Notes under the pieces: model-generated
What the model was told of the DNA's origin: nothing
What the model saw: only the letters and a program-made list of their open reading frames with translations
The model's database searches: none
Shown: in pieces, positions 34,830 through 44,134 of the stretch
Position numbering within the stretch: position 1 is the first letter of the stretch
How the letters are laid out: each line of letters opens with the position of its first letter
Source: Zobellia uliginosa
GTDB lineage: Bacteria > Bacteroidota > Bacteroidia > Flavobacteriales > Flavobacteriaceae
Reading direction: 5' to 3'
DNA: 64,000 bases
Assembly: GCF_900156625.1 (NCBI RefSeq)
Contig: NZ_FTOB01000002.1
Span: 366,275-430,274, forward strand
Program-made: the position numbers and the translations under genes

Positions 34830-36209
34830 TTATTGAAGTGTTATTTTGAAAACATTGGCCGATTCGTCAAGCGTCACGCCCTTCAATTTTAAATGAAGTC
34901 CGTTTTCATTATGGTCAAATTGAATCGTTTTACCGGTGCCTAAATGCACGATTTTTAGAATATCGCCTTTGCGGAGTTTAAAAGTGGAATTTAGGGATTT
35001 TATGAGGAGGTCATCATCGGGCTTGCCCAAAGCGGTAGCGTAGAGGTTGTTGTCTTTTACGGTAAACCGGATGTCTTCTTTGGAGTATTGGATCTGTGCA
35101 AAATGGTTGTTATGGTGATAGGTGTAATTGCCCTCGTCGATATCGGTAGGTCCTTCACCGTAGATAAACCAAGGGGCGGTGTTATAGACCGCTTCTCCGT
35201 TTTTGTTCAACCAATCGCCCATTTGGCTTAGGTTATCGACGACTTCCTTGGGAAAGGTACCATCTGCTTTGGGAGGGATATTTAACAAAAAGATTCCATT
35301 TTTACTGATAACATCCATTAACATATCTATCAATTCATTGGAAGAACGTAAAGGAATTCCTTCCCTATAAAACCAACCATGGGTGGGGAAATCGGGAGGT
35401 ACGTTCATATCCATATCGGTCATCCAAACATCATAGGCCGTTTCGGTCAGAATACCGTTTTCTAGATCGCGCATACCGACGGAAGGTGGAATGTCATTGG
35501 ACTTATATACAAATTCTACTTGTTTGTGGCGCTCTATAGCCTTGTTGTAAAAGTAGGATATAAACTCCCTTTGGTATTTGTCTTCAAATACAGGCGATGC
35601 TAGGCTTCCTTCACCGATAAACTTGCTTTTACGCGTCACTTTTTTGTTGTGTGCGCCTTTGGTACCGCCAAAACTGGCATCGACCCAAAAAATATCCGGA
35701 TCATATTTGTCTACTCCTTCCTTGGCAAAATCGACCCATTCAGCACCTGAAATGGAATGATAGGAAACCAAGGTTTTCATATTTCGTTTCCTGATGGCCT
35801 TAAAAACTTCGCCTACGATATCTATTTTAGGTCCAACTTTAGCCGTATTGTAATCCGATATGTCGCTGTCCCAGTGTTTTAAATCACTACCGTGCCAGCC
35901 GATTACCCCACCGAATTTGGCTCCTGCGGTTTCGAATAGTTTGGCCCACTCGTCAGCATTGAAATTTTCGCCTTTAAATTGTTTGAGCAGTTCTTCGTTC
36001 GACCAGTTTTCTTTTCCCTTTTCATAACTGATGGTCTGAATACCCCAGTGGCAATAGATTCCGAACTTGGCATTGACCAACCATTCAGGTGTGTGATGGT
36101 TTTGCAATGAATTCCAGGCGGGTTTGTATTTCTTTTCTTGGGCGGATAAAAGGGTAGGGAGCCATAATAAAATGGCTATCGGTTTAAGAATGCTTTTTTT
36201 CATGATCAT
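34830..36209 (-). CDS. GH29 family glycosidase (alpha-L-fucosidase-like, possibly alpha-L-galactosidase)
   Basis: This 459-residue exported GH29 has a signal peptide ending near LLSAQ; Met3 is also a good start. The barrel shows AKFGIYCHWGIQ, the nucleophile D177 in IFWVDASFGG, and MLMDVISKNGIFLLNIPPKADGTFP. The segment where fucosidases have a KHHDGF motif reads GWHGSDLKHWDSD instead, which would change the sugar-binding pocket. In red-algal galactan pathways known from gut bacteria, GH29 enzymes act as alpha-L-galactosidases on L-galactose; that fits here better than fucose removal. It follows the sulfatase gene by 43 bp. A paralogue occurs at 50733-52265. Confidence 0.88.
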   Translation of the reverse strand: MIMKKSILKPIAILLWLPTLLSAQEKKYKPAWNSLQNHHTPEWLVNAKFGIYCHWGIQTISYEKGKENWSNEELLKQFKGENFNADEWAKLFETAGAKFGGVIGWHGSDLKHWDSDISDYNTAKVGPKIDIVGEVFKAIRKRNMKTLVSYHSISGAEWVDFAKEGVDKYDPDIFWVDASFGGTKGAHNKKVTRKSKFIGEGSLASPVFEDKYQREFISYFYNKAIERHKQVEFVYKSNDIPPSVGMRDLENGILTETAYDVWMTDMDMNVPPDFPTHGWFYREGIPLRSSNELIDMLMDVISKNGIFLLNIPPKADGTFPKEVVDNLSQMGDWLNKNGEAVYNTAPWFIYGEGPTDIDEGNYTYHHNNHFAQIQYSKEDIRFTVKDNNLYATALGKPDDDLLIKSLNSTFKLRKGDILKIVHLGTGKTIQFDHNENGLHLKLKGVTLDESANVFKITLQ

Positions 36210-36252
36210 TGTTTCTCTTAGGTATATGGTTTTGGTATGTATTTACATGTTT

Positions 36253-37740
36253 TTAAAAAAGCGTACTTGTATCGTTGTTTCTCAGTTCGAGGTATTTCTT
36301 GTGCATTCGGGCCACACGTTTGGCCTGTTCGGGGCGGTCTATAAGGTTTGTTTCCTTTTTCTCCTGTATGTTATCCTTTAGGTTGTATAACTCTATGGGC
36401 TTTAAGTCCTTGAAGTTTTTTTTGTTTTTACCACGTAGGATCAATTTGTAGTGGCCATCACGTATGGCGTAAAAGGGGCCGTTAGCGGCTTGCGACATGT
36501 GCATGAGGTATTTATGGACGGGCTGATCGGAATTTTGTGTAAAAATCGGCAAGAGGTTGGCGGAGTCTAATACCTTACCGTCCAAGGGTAGGTTGACAAT
36601 TTCTGCAAGTGTAGCGACCATGTCGTGGCCCACAACGGCAATATCGGACACTGAGTTTTTAGCGATTTTTCCGGGCCATACGGCTATAAAGGGAACGCGA
36701 TGCCCACCTTCGTAGATCGAAGCTTTTTTACCCGTTAGGCCATTGCTCGAATCGTGACCTGCTTGGGTCAAGGCCTTGTCGTGATTGAGACCGCCGTTAT
36801 CGGAAGTAAATACAAAAAGTGTGTTTTTGTATTTACCTGATTTTTTTAGGGCCTTTATCATCATGCCGACCTGTGCATCGAGTTCGGCGATCATATCACC
36901 GTGTTTGCCCAAAGTGCTCCCTTTGATTTTTACACCGTTTAAGGTTTCGGCAGGGGTGTGCGGAACGTGTACCGCCTGACTGCAGTAGTAGATGAAGAAG
37001 GGTTTTTGTTTTTGGCTCTTAATATAGCCTACGACCTTGTTGGCCAATATGGGGCCGGCTAAGGAAGGGTTCCAGTGGGAATCACCGATACCGTCGCGAT
37101 TCCGTATTCTATTATCTTCTTCGTATTCGGTCTGTTCAAAAGGAATGTGTACCAATTGGGAATCGGCTTGTAGTTTCATCCATTCCCCATTTTCATAATA
37201 GATATAGGGTTTGTTCTGTATGCCTTGGGGCAATTCTATAGAGTAATCGAAACCGAAGCGCTGGGCGCCTCCCTCGGTCTTTGAATAATCATCGGGGGCG
37301 CCGTTCCAAACGCCGCCCAATCCCCATTTTCCGAAGAATGCGGTGTTATAGCCCGCCTTTTTAGCGATACGGGATAGGGTCGTGGCATTATCGCCAATAC
37401 CGTCGTTGGTCAACGGGGACCATACGCCCCAAGGGCTATTTGTGTTTCTGTACGGGTAATTGCCGGTCATCATTGAATATCGGGTAGGGGCACATAGGGA
37501 AGCGGGGGAGTGGGCATCGGAAAACCGCATGCCTTGCCGAATGAGCTTGTCGATATTGGGGGTTGGAACCACGGGGTCTTTGCCCGTTCTTTCTTTGTGG
37601 TAAAAACCAATATCGCCAAGACCGATATCATCGGCCATTACGATTACAATATTAGGGTGGTCTTGAGCGTTCAGGAAACCGTTAATTCCCGTAAGGAAAA
37701 CGAGAAAGCATATGCTTCGTATTAATGTAAATCGATTCAT
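36253..37740 (-). CDS. S1-family sulfatase
   Basis: This 495-residue sulfatase has a signal peptide ending near FLNAQ (about 26), metal site MADDIGLGDIG, catalytic C83-A-P-T-R87 with SMMTGNYPYR, and later VFTSDNGGLNHDK. It is the intact parent copy of the N-terminal 201 residues of the chimera at 44135-46129. The two align without gaps at about 75% identity, and the similarity continues about 30 bp upstream of the start. It lies 37 bp after the alpha/beta-hydrolase gene and 43 bp before GH29, so removal of a sulfate that blocks GH29 is plausible. Confidence 0.93.
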   Translation of the reverse strand: MNRFTLIRSICFLVFLTGINGFLNAQDHPNIVIVMADDIGLGDIGFYHKERTGKDPVVPTPNIDKLIRQGMRFSDAHSPASLCAPTRYSMMTGNYPYRNTNSPWGVWSPLTNDGIGDNATTLSRIAKKAGYNTAFFGKWGLGGVWNGAPDDYSKTEGGAQRFGFDYSIELPQGIQNKPYIYYENGEWMKLQADSQLVHIPFEQTEYEEDNRIRNRDGIGDSHWNPSLAGPILANKVVGYIKSQKQKPFFIYYCSQAVHVPHTPAETLNGVKIKGSTLGKHGDMIAELDAQVGMMIKALKKSGKYKNTLFVFTSDNGGLNHDKALTQAGHDSSNGLTGKKASIYEGGHRVPFIAVWPGKIAKNSVSDIAVVGHDMVATLAEIVNLPLDGKVLDSANLLPIFTQNSDQPVHKYLMHMSQAANGPFYAIRDGHYKLILRGKNKKNFKDLKPIELYNLKDNIQEKKETNLIDRPEQAKRVARMHKKYLELRNNDTSTLF

Positions 37741-37777
37741 AGTGTTTTATATTTTGAAACAGTGTTTTGGTTTGGTC

Positions 37778-39289
37778 TTATTTATTTTGACCTAAGTAAT
37801 CTTGAACGGTAGGTGTCCAAATACGGTTATAAGCCTTTACTTCTCTTTGATTATAGAAGCGGGCCTCACTATCGGAAACTAGGGAATGGGCCAATTTTCT
37901 TAGGCTTTCTGGGTCGGTTCTAGGCCAATGGCCAGTTTCTATGCGTTGTACCATAGTTTCAATAGCCGCTAGCCATTCGGACAAACTAAAACTGCAATGT
38001 CCCCACCTATTTACATAAACCAAGCGGAAAAAATCAGAGTAACCATTAGCCCTTACTAATTCCTTATAACCTTGGGCCATAGTTGGGTATACTAGTGCAT
38101 CTCCGCTGGTATTTATTCTCAAAAGGGGCACTTTAGGCTTTCCTAAATGTGTACGACCAGGCGAGCTCCACCATTTTACAGCTTTAGGGTCGGCTTTTAT
38201 TCGGTCGAATGAATTGATTTTTTTTAAATCTTTCTTTAGGTCTATTTTTGCTTCGTCGTATAATTTATGGACAGCAACTTTGTATAAGGTGTCCCCATTT
38301 GCAAATGATTCTTGATAATCTACTCCGGTATTCCATCGTAGTTGACCGGGAGCCGCTTGCTCTAACATGCTGGTACCAAAAGTTTGTTTGGAAGGAAGTA
38401 GTTTTAAGAGACTTTGATACATGCTTTCTTGTAAGTCCCTTACATTGTTGGGATCCGGTTCCGGAATAGGTGCTTTTCCCGGACCACCCCAGGCAGGCCA
38501 CTGTCCAATAGTTATTGCAAGTGCAATGCGCGCCCGTCCTTTGGGTGTTTTTTGGGCCTCTTTAATGGCTTTCTGCCATTGCTTGCCAATATTGGATATT
38601 TCAGGTTCTGTGAGCGGAAGGTTCACAATGGGAAGGTCAGGAGCAATAAGGGCTTTCAATACGAATAACCCATCTAAGTGTGTATTGGCCATCCACGGAC
38701 TGGTAGATGCACACCCCGCAATAGCTCCATCTATGCGGTCTGGATGCATTTCGGCCATGGCCAATGTAACAGTCCCCCCTCCGGAACATCCTAACTGTAT
38801 GGTCTTCTTTGGTTTACCAAAAACGGATTCAAAAATATCCAAAACGGATATGAGATCATGAATCTCATGGGCGGGGTCATAATTCTTTAATCTTTCGGGT
38901 CTTCGTGCGGTTCCTGATAAAGCATATCCTTTTTTTAGCAACAAGAGATTTCTTTGTGAATCTGCCGATCTTCTATAATCCAAATCGTTAAGAAGTATGC
39001 CGTTCCAGTTATTGGGAACACGGATTAAAAATTCTGTTCCTCTGATAGGAATACTATCCTTAATCTCTGTATAATCGCCACTAGAAGCATTTTGTAATGG
39101 AATATTGGATAGGTCTGGCATATGCCAATTTTGAGCCGGTTGAATCTGAGCATTCATGGTCTGTGACATGGTGATTAATTGTAGAATAACAATGGCCCAA
39201 GTGATGATAAGCTTGATATTGGGTAAGGTTTTTATTTGTACAACGTACAAAAGTTTCCTCTCATGTTTTAAGTTATATTGGTTTCTCAT
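37778..39289 (-). CDS. Exported alpha/beta-hydrolase (tannase/feruloyl-esterase-like)
   Basis: This 503-residue protein has a long N-region, then a hydrophobic segment (IIITWAIVILQLI-like) ending near MNAQ (about 48). A downstream start cannot be excluded. The nucleophile elbow is G-C-S-G-G in IQLGCSGGGTVTLAMAEMHP. A cap region follows (about 200-380), then a probable acid (TSGDALVYP) and catalytic His in NRWGHCSFS. This order is typical of large serine esterases such as tannase-like enzymes. It is flanked by sulfatase genes (37 and 21 bp), suggesting removal of an ester substituent from the polysaccharide. The true substrate is unknown. Confidence 0.75.
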   Translation of the reverse strand: MRNQYNLKHERKLLYVVQIKTLPNIKLIITWAIVILQLITMSQTMNAQIQPAQNWHMPDLSNIPLQNASSGDYTEIKDSIPIRGTEFLIRVPNNWNGILLNDLDYRRSADSQRNLLLLKKGYALSGTARRPERLKNYDPAHEIHDLISVLDIFESVFGKPKKTIQLGCSGGGTVTLAMAEMHPDRIDGAIAGCASTSPWMANTHLDGLFVLKALIAPDLPIVNLPLTEPEISNIGKQWQKAIKEAQKTPKGRARIALAITIGQWPAWGGPGKAPIPEPDPNNVRDLQESMYQSLLKLLPSKQTFGTSMLEQAAPGQLRWNTGVDYQESFANGDTLYKVAVHKLYDEAKIDLKKDLKKINSFDRIKADPKAVKWWSSPGRTHLGKPKVPLLRINTSGDALVYPTMAQGYKELVRANGYSDFFRLVYVNRWGHCSFSLSEWLAAIETMVQRIETGHWPRTDPESLRKLAHSLVSDSEARFYNQREVKAYNRIWTPTVQDYLGQNK

Positions 39290-39310
39290 AATTCTATTTT
39301 TTAAGTTGTT

Positions 39311-40852
39311 TTATTGTCTCTCTTCAATAGGTTTTAAATGCTCTGTTTCATATCCATTAAAGTAATAAGGGTAGTTGTCCCAAGGTGATTTTCCATGTAT
39401 TCTAGGGTCGTTTGTCTTTTTTAAATAGGTGAATAAATCCGCTTTCAGCTCAATGCATAGATTTGTGTAAGCTTCGTCTTTGGCTAGGTTATGTAATTGA
39501 TAGGGGTCTTCCCTTACATTGTAAAGCTCTATTTCAGGGCGTTTTTCAAGGGATAGCCCTGCGTAATATTTTACAGAGTCTTGGTCTTTGTTTGCAATTA
39601 AATATTCGCGGGATGGGCTGGCATCGATATCTCCGTAAAAACCTTGGTGGGGAGAGTCAAAATCAGGATTACCGGCGGGCCATCTATCGGGTTCAAAATT
39701 TACGATATATAACCAATCTCCTTTTCGTATAGTACGTATAGGGTAGGGCATACCACCAGGGCGGCAGTAAGTGTGGCGTTCCAAAGCTGTAAAGACACGG
39801 TCTCTTTTGGGGTCTACTTGCCCGCTTTTATTGGATAGTAAAACATCTAGAAAACTATTTCCCGTAATATCCGTGGGAATGGCAATACCTGCCGCTTCCA
39901 ATATAGTGGGGGCAAAATCCGTGAAGCTTATAAAATCATCAATGCGGTTGCCTCCTTTAATTTTATTGCCCCAACATATGGCTAAAGGCATATGTGTGCC
40001 GTAATCATAACATGTACTTTTAGCTCGGGGGAAAGGCATTCCATTATCCGCTGTAACAATTATAATAGTGTTGTCCAATTCTCCTGCTTTTTCCAAAGCT
40101 TTGATCATACGCCCCAAGTGTGAATCAAACCATTCTATTTCGTTGTAATAATCGGCAATATCATTGCGTACTAAATCATTATTGGGTAAAAAACCGGGAA
40201 CCTCTATTTTAGAAATATCCTTGCCCGCTCTGGCACCGCTTCCCGGATGATATGCACGATGGGCTTCGTGTGAACCATACCAAAAAAAGAACGGTTTATC
40301 ATCATCTTTTTCAGAGAGAAAAGCCTTGAAGTTTTCGGCGTAGTCTTTATTCGACATGTTTTTCGGAGCATCCATTTTGATGTCGTTAAACTCAGGGGCT
40401 AATGGAAGTGTTTGGTAGGGTTCTTTTTTGTTGGCAGGCATATATCCTTTGCCTGAGTGTCCTGTGCTATACCCATTTTGCGATAATAGCGTCGAAAAAG
40501 TGGTATATTTTTTTGGTAATCCTCCAAACAATAATCCGCCTTCTTCTAGTTCCCAAATATTACGTCCCGTTAAAATAGCGGCACGTGATGGAGCACAAGA
40601 AGACACGTTGGTATAGGCATTGTTGAATACAACACCATTTTTGGCTACTCGGTCAATATTAGGGGTGTAAAGTTCCGCAGTTCCTTGATAAGACGTATGT
40701 TTAAACGATTGATCATCAGCAATACAAAAAAGAATGTTCGGTTTTTTATCTGTTTCTTGTTGAAAGCCAAAAACGGGATTCATCGAGGTAATGAAAAACA
40801 AAATTAAACTCGAAAGCGATGCAGTGGTTGTTTTTTTATGTGAAGAGATCAT
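39311..40852 (-). CDS. S1-family sulfatase
   Basis: This 513-residue protein has a signal peptide ending near VFGFQQ, then metal motif FCIADDQSFKH, catalytic C86-A-P-S-R90 with AAILTGRN, and VTADNGMPFPRAKSTCYDYG. The last of these is common in sulfatases resembling heparan N-sulfatase and related S1_8-type enzymes. The C-terminal part (NVREDPYQLHNLAKDEA) is complete. It starts 49 bp after the sulfatase at 40902 ends. Its C-terminal LKPIEERQ tail resembles a decayed fragment at 46166-46230. Subfamily and substrate are not certain. Confidence 0.92.
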   Translation of the reverse strand: MISSHKKTTTASLSSLILFFITSMNPVFGFQQETDKKPNILFCIADDQSFKHTSYQGTAELYTPNIDRVAKNGVVFNNAYTNVSSCAPSRAAILTGRNIWELEEGGLLFGGLPKKYTTFSTLLSQNGYSTGHSGKGYMPANKKEPYQTLPLAPEFNDIKMDAPKNMSNKDYAENFKAFLSEKDDDKPFFFWYGSHEAHRAYHPGSGARAGKDISKIEVPGFLPNNDLVRNDIADYYNEIEWFDSHLGRMIKALEKAGELDNTIIIVTADNGMPFPRAKSTCYDYGTHMPLAICWGNKIKGGNRIDDFISFTDFAPTILEAAGIAIPTDITGNSFLDVLLSNKSGQVDPKRDRVFTALERHTYCRPGGMPYPIRTIRKGDWLYIVNFEPDRWPAGNPDFDSPHQGFYGDIDASPSREYLIANKDQDSVKYYAGLSLEKRPEIELYNVREDPYQLHNLAKDEAYTNLCIELKADLFTYLKKTNDPRIHGKSPWDNYPYYFNGYETEHLKPIEERQ

Positions 40853-40901
40853 AGTATTTTTTTAAAATTGGTTCTTGCAATTCTACATTTAATGGATCAT
40901 G

Positions 40902-42512
40902 CTACTTTCTCCTCGTTACTTTTACCCGTCTTGCCCATTCATTCCATCTATTTATCATGGTGTTGAGTCTATTGTGATATTTGCTAGCTAAATCATTCAA
41001 TTCTGTAGGGTCATTTTTTAAATTATAAAGTTCCCATTTTTTTGCATTTTTATCTTTTGACCATGCTATTTTCCAATTCCCTTTTCTATAAGCTTTATTG
41101 GTGCCATGTTCTACGAACCATTCATCTCTATTTAATCTCTTATTATACAACACGGGCATTAAGCTTAGACCTTCCATGGGTTTAATGTTATTTCCTTTAT
41201 ACCTTAAGGGGTACTCGGATCCGGTGACATCTAATATTGTTGGCATTATATCTATAATACTGGCAACATCTTTTTTTATCGGGTTTGTATTTCTCAAACC
41301 TTCCGGCCAATGCATAATAAAAGGGGTGGCAACACCACCTTGATGACCTGACTTCTTATACTTTCGATAGGGAGTGTTACTTAGGTTCGCCCAGCCAGGG
41401 CCGTAACTCATATATGATGTTGCAGGACCGGGCATACTGTTCTGATTATTTCCAGGGCTTACCTTTTTGCCCTCTAGTGTTACTGAAATTTCTCGCTCGG
41501 TCACCCAATTCTCAACACCATCTAAGGTCTCGGCACAACCACCATTGTCAGATAAAAAAAGAATTAGGGTATTGTTCAATATTTCTTCTTTTTCAAGCTT
41601 ATTTATAATTCTTCCAATGCCTTGGTCCATATTATCAATTTGGGCGGCATAGGTTTTCATCCGCTGCAATTCCCATTCTTTGTTTTTAATGTTTTCCCAA
41701 GCGGAAGCACGTGGATCTCGAGGACTCAACTTTGTATTTTCGGGTACAATACCGTTCTTTTTCATTCGCTCCAATCGTTCTTTTCTTAGTACATCCCATC
41801 CTTGATCAAAAACGCCATCGTATTTTTTAATGTCTTTTGGTAAAGCATGTAAAGGCCAATGTGGTGCTGTGTAGGCCACATAAAAGAAGAAGGGTACATG
41901 CGGTTTTTCTTGAAGATGCCTATCTATGAAAGTAACGGTAGAATCAGAAATAGCATCCGTGTAATAAAAACCGTCCTCTGGTTTGAGTTTTATAGGGTCG
42001 TTATTATAACTAAGGGTGTATGGGTCAAAATAACTGCCCACTCCCTTAATGGTACCAAAAAAGGTGTCAAACCCCCTCTGTTTTGGCCAGTTATGAGTAT
42101 CATCGTTAGTGTTGTTGTCTGCCACATGCCACTTTCCCGTCATATAGGTTGCGTAGCCTTTGGATTGCAATACTTCGCCAATGGTTACGGCATGTTCACT
42201 TAAATCTCCATGTCCGTGACCTACCATTCCACCAACTCCGGCCTGATGTGGATAAAGCCCGGTAAGTAGCGCCGCCCTTGTAGGACAGCATCGGGCATTG
42301 TTATAAAATTGGGTAAAGCGCACCCCGTTTTGGGCCAATCGGTCTAAATGAGGTGTCTTAATTTCTCCTCCGTAGCAACCAATATCGGAAAATCCCATAT
42401 CGTCTGCCATAATTAGTATGACGTTTGGTTTGTTCTTTTTAGTTTGCTGGGCAGATAAACGTAAGCTGATACTACATATGAAAGCAGCGACTAAGAGTAG
42501 AATTTTTTTCAT
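40902..42512 (-). CDS. S1-family sulfatase (arylsulfatase A-like)
   Basis: This 536-residue protein has a signal peptide ending near LRLSAQ (about 22), metal motif IMADDMGFSDIGCYGGE, catalytic C75-C-P-T-R79 with AALLTGLYPHQAG, TGKWH, and FLSDNGGCAE. This arrangement is like arylsulfatases with the CCPTR motif. It starts immediately (0 bp gap) after the SGNH-esterase gene at 42513, so the two are tightly coupled. Desulfation of a deacylated sugar is possible. The fold appears complete with a regular C-terminal NLKNDPTELNDLA. Confidence 0.93.
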   Translation of the reverse strand: MKKILLLVAAFICSISLRLSAQQTKKNKPNVILIMADDMGFSDIGCYGGEIKTPHLDRLAQNGVRFTQFYNNARCCPTRAALLTGLYPHQAGVGGMVGHGHGDLSEHAVTIGEVLQSKGYATYMTGKWHVADNNTNDDTHNWPKQRGFDTFFGTIKGVGSYFDPYTLSYNNDPIKLKPEDGFYYTDAISDSTVTFIDRHLQEKPHVPFFFYVAYTAPHWPLHALPKDIKKYDGVFDQGWDVLRKERLERMKKNGIVPENTKLSPRDPRASAWENIKNKEWELQRMKTYAAQIDNMDQGIGRIINKLEKEEILNNTLILFLSDNGGCAETLDGVENWVTEREISVTLEGKKVSPGNNQNSMPGPATSYMSYGPGWANLSNTPYRKYKKSGHQGGVATPFIMHWPEGLRNTNPIKKDVASIIDIMPTILDVTGSEYPLRYKGNNIKPMEGLSLMPVLYNKRLNRDEWFVEHGTNKAYRKGNWKIAWSKDKNAKKWELYNLKNDPTELNDLASKYHNRLNTMINRWNEWARRVKVTRRK

Positions 42513-44075
42513 TTATTTCTTGAATTGATCGTAGTTATATCGTTTTGGTGCCAAATAATTGTCTTCCGAAGAAACGGGCCATGTATCTGTACGGAAACAA
42601 GCTACCGGTAAATCATTCTTGTCATAGAGATTGGCAACGGGCATATCTGCCCACGCATAACGAACCGCTACAGGTTTTTCAATTTTATCCGAATACACTT
42701 CAACTTTATCTTTTCCTATTATTGTTGCTTCCGCCCAAACAAATTTTTGGTCCACTCCGGCAATTGAAAACCCTTTTACCGTGTTGGAATTGAAAGTATA
42801 CAGACCTTTGTCAATATGACTAAATGAGATAACTATTTTGTTGTCCTTAATTTTCATCGTTCTGTAACGAGGGGTCTGTCCTTCTATATCGTAACCATAT
42901 GCTTGGTCCAAAGCCAACCTTGCCAATCTGTTTCCTATTGTTTGTTTATTACGGTAGTGAATGTTGTTTCTTTCGCCTAAATCCATTGAAACCACTTCAC
43001 CGGTATTAGGAAGTGAAAGCGTTTTGGATTGCCCTTCGCGCAATTGGGCCCAAGAACTTGTTGTTGGTTTTGTATCCTTCTCTTTCATACTGGCTATTTG
43101 GATCCAATAGAAAGGAAAATCCCCTTGTTTCCAACGCTTTCTCCATGAGTTGATGAGGATAGGAAATAGTTTGCTATACTGATGCCCTCGGCCTAAATTC
43201 CCCTCACCCTGACACCAAATAACACCTTTAATTCCATAACCGATCACTGGGTTAATAACGCCGTTAAAACCATTTCCAGGTCTATTTTGGGCTGTTCTGA
43301 TGTCTCTGGGAGGCCGCATTTTTTGACCAGGTTTTCCTGCGGCTTCCCATGCTTTGTATTCCTTGGTGTAGTCGTTAAGCATTTGATCTGTAAAGACACT
43401 TACTCTCCAGTCCCAATCTTTTAAAAACTCTGGGTGTTCGTAGTTTTCTTCTATGGCTTCTCGAGGAATCCAAGTTTCTAATGATGAAGCGCCCCATGAT
43501 GCATTGATCAAACCAATAGGTACATTTAATGCTTTGTGCAACTTGCGACCAAAAAAGTATCCTGCAGCTGAAAACTTGGGGATGGTTTTAGGGGAACAGG
43601 CCACCCATGTAGAATCTTTTATTTCCGATTGTTTCTCAGGTGAACCTACTAAAGGAATACTAAACAGTCTTATTTCTGGATAATCTGCCGATAGTACTTC
43701 TATTTCGGCATCGTTAGAGTTTTCTACGCTCCATTGCATATTAGATTGACCGGTACAGATCCAAACCTCACCAATTAAAATATCTTCAAAAGTAATTTTG
43801 TTTTTACCTTGGACGGTCAAGGAATACGGTCCTCCAGCCTTTAGGGCATCTAGTTTTACACGCCAATCTCCATTTTTATCGGCCACCGTTTGATATGAAC
43901 TACCTGCAAAGGATATGGTAATTTTTTCTCCAACGGATGCAGTACCCCAAATAGGGTTGTTTTGGTTGCGCTGGAGCACCATATGGCTACCAAAAATATG
44001 AGCTACTTTAATTTGGCCCTGCATTAAACAGGTACTTGAAAGAAAAATATAGATTAAAATCAAATTTCTGTTCAT
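42513..44075 (-). CDS. SGNH-type carbohydrate esterase (sialate O-acetylesterase-like)
   Basis: This 520-residue exported protein shows the SGNH/GDSL esterase blocks of the SASA family: GQSNMQWSVENS (catalytic Ser), IWCQGEGN (Asn/Gly block), and DLGERNNIHYRNKQTIGNRLA (catalytic His). A front beta-domain begins at VAHIFGSHMVLQRNQNNPIWG. Known members remove O-acetyl groups from sugars. In this context an acetyl or other ester on the algal polysaccharide or its oligomers is likely. The gene abuts the sulfatase at 40902 and follows the chimera by 59 bp. Confidence 0.9.
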   Translation of the reverse strand: MNRNLILIYIFLSSTCLMQGQIKVAHIFGSHMVLQRNQNNPIWGTASVGEKITISFAGSSYQTVADKNGDWRVKLDALKAGGPYSLTVQGKNKITFEDILIGEVWICTGQSNMQWSVENSNDAEIEVLSADYPEIRLFSIPLVGSPEKQSEIKDSTWVACSPKTIPKFSAAGYFFGRKLHKALNVPIGLINASWGASSLETWIPREAIEENYEHPEFLKDWDWRVSVFTDQMLNDYTKEYKAWEAAGKPGQKMRPPRDIRTAQNRPGNGFNGVINPVIGYGIKGVIWCQGEGNLGRGHQYSKLFPILINSWRKRWKQGDFPFYWIQIASMKEKDTKPTTSSWAQLREGQSKTLSLPNTGEVVSMDLGERNNIHYRNKQTIGNRLARLALDQAYGYDIEGQTPRYRTMKIKDNKIVISFSHIDKGLYTFNSNTVKGFSIAGVDQKFVWAEATIIGKDKVEVYSDKIEKPVAVRYAWADMPVANLYDKNDLPVACFRTDTWPVSSEDNYLAPKRYNYDQFKK

Positions 44076-44134
44076 GGCTTAATTTTGTGAGTTTTGTAAA
44101 AATCCTTGACCCTCCAATTTGTTAATCTTGGCGA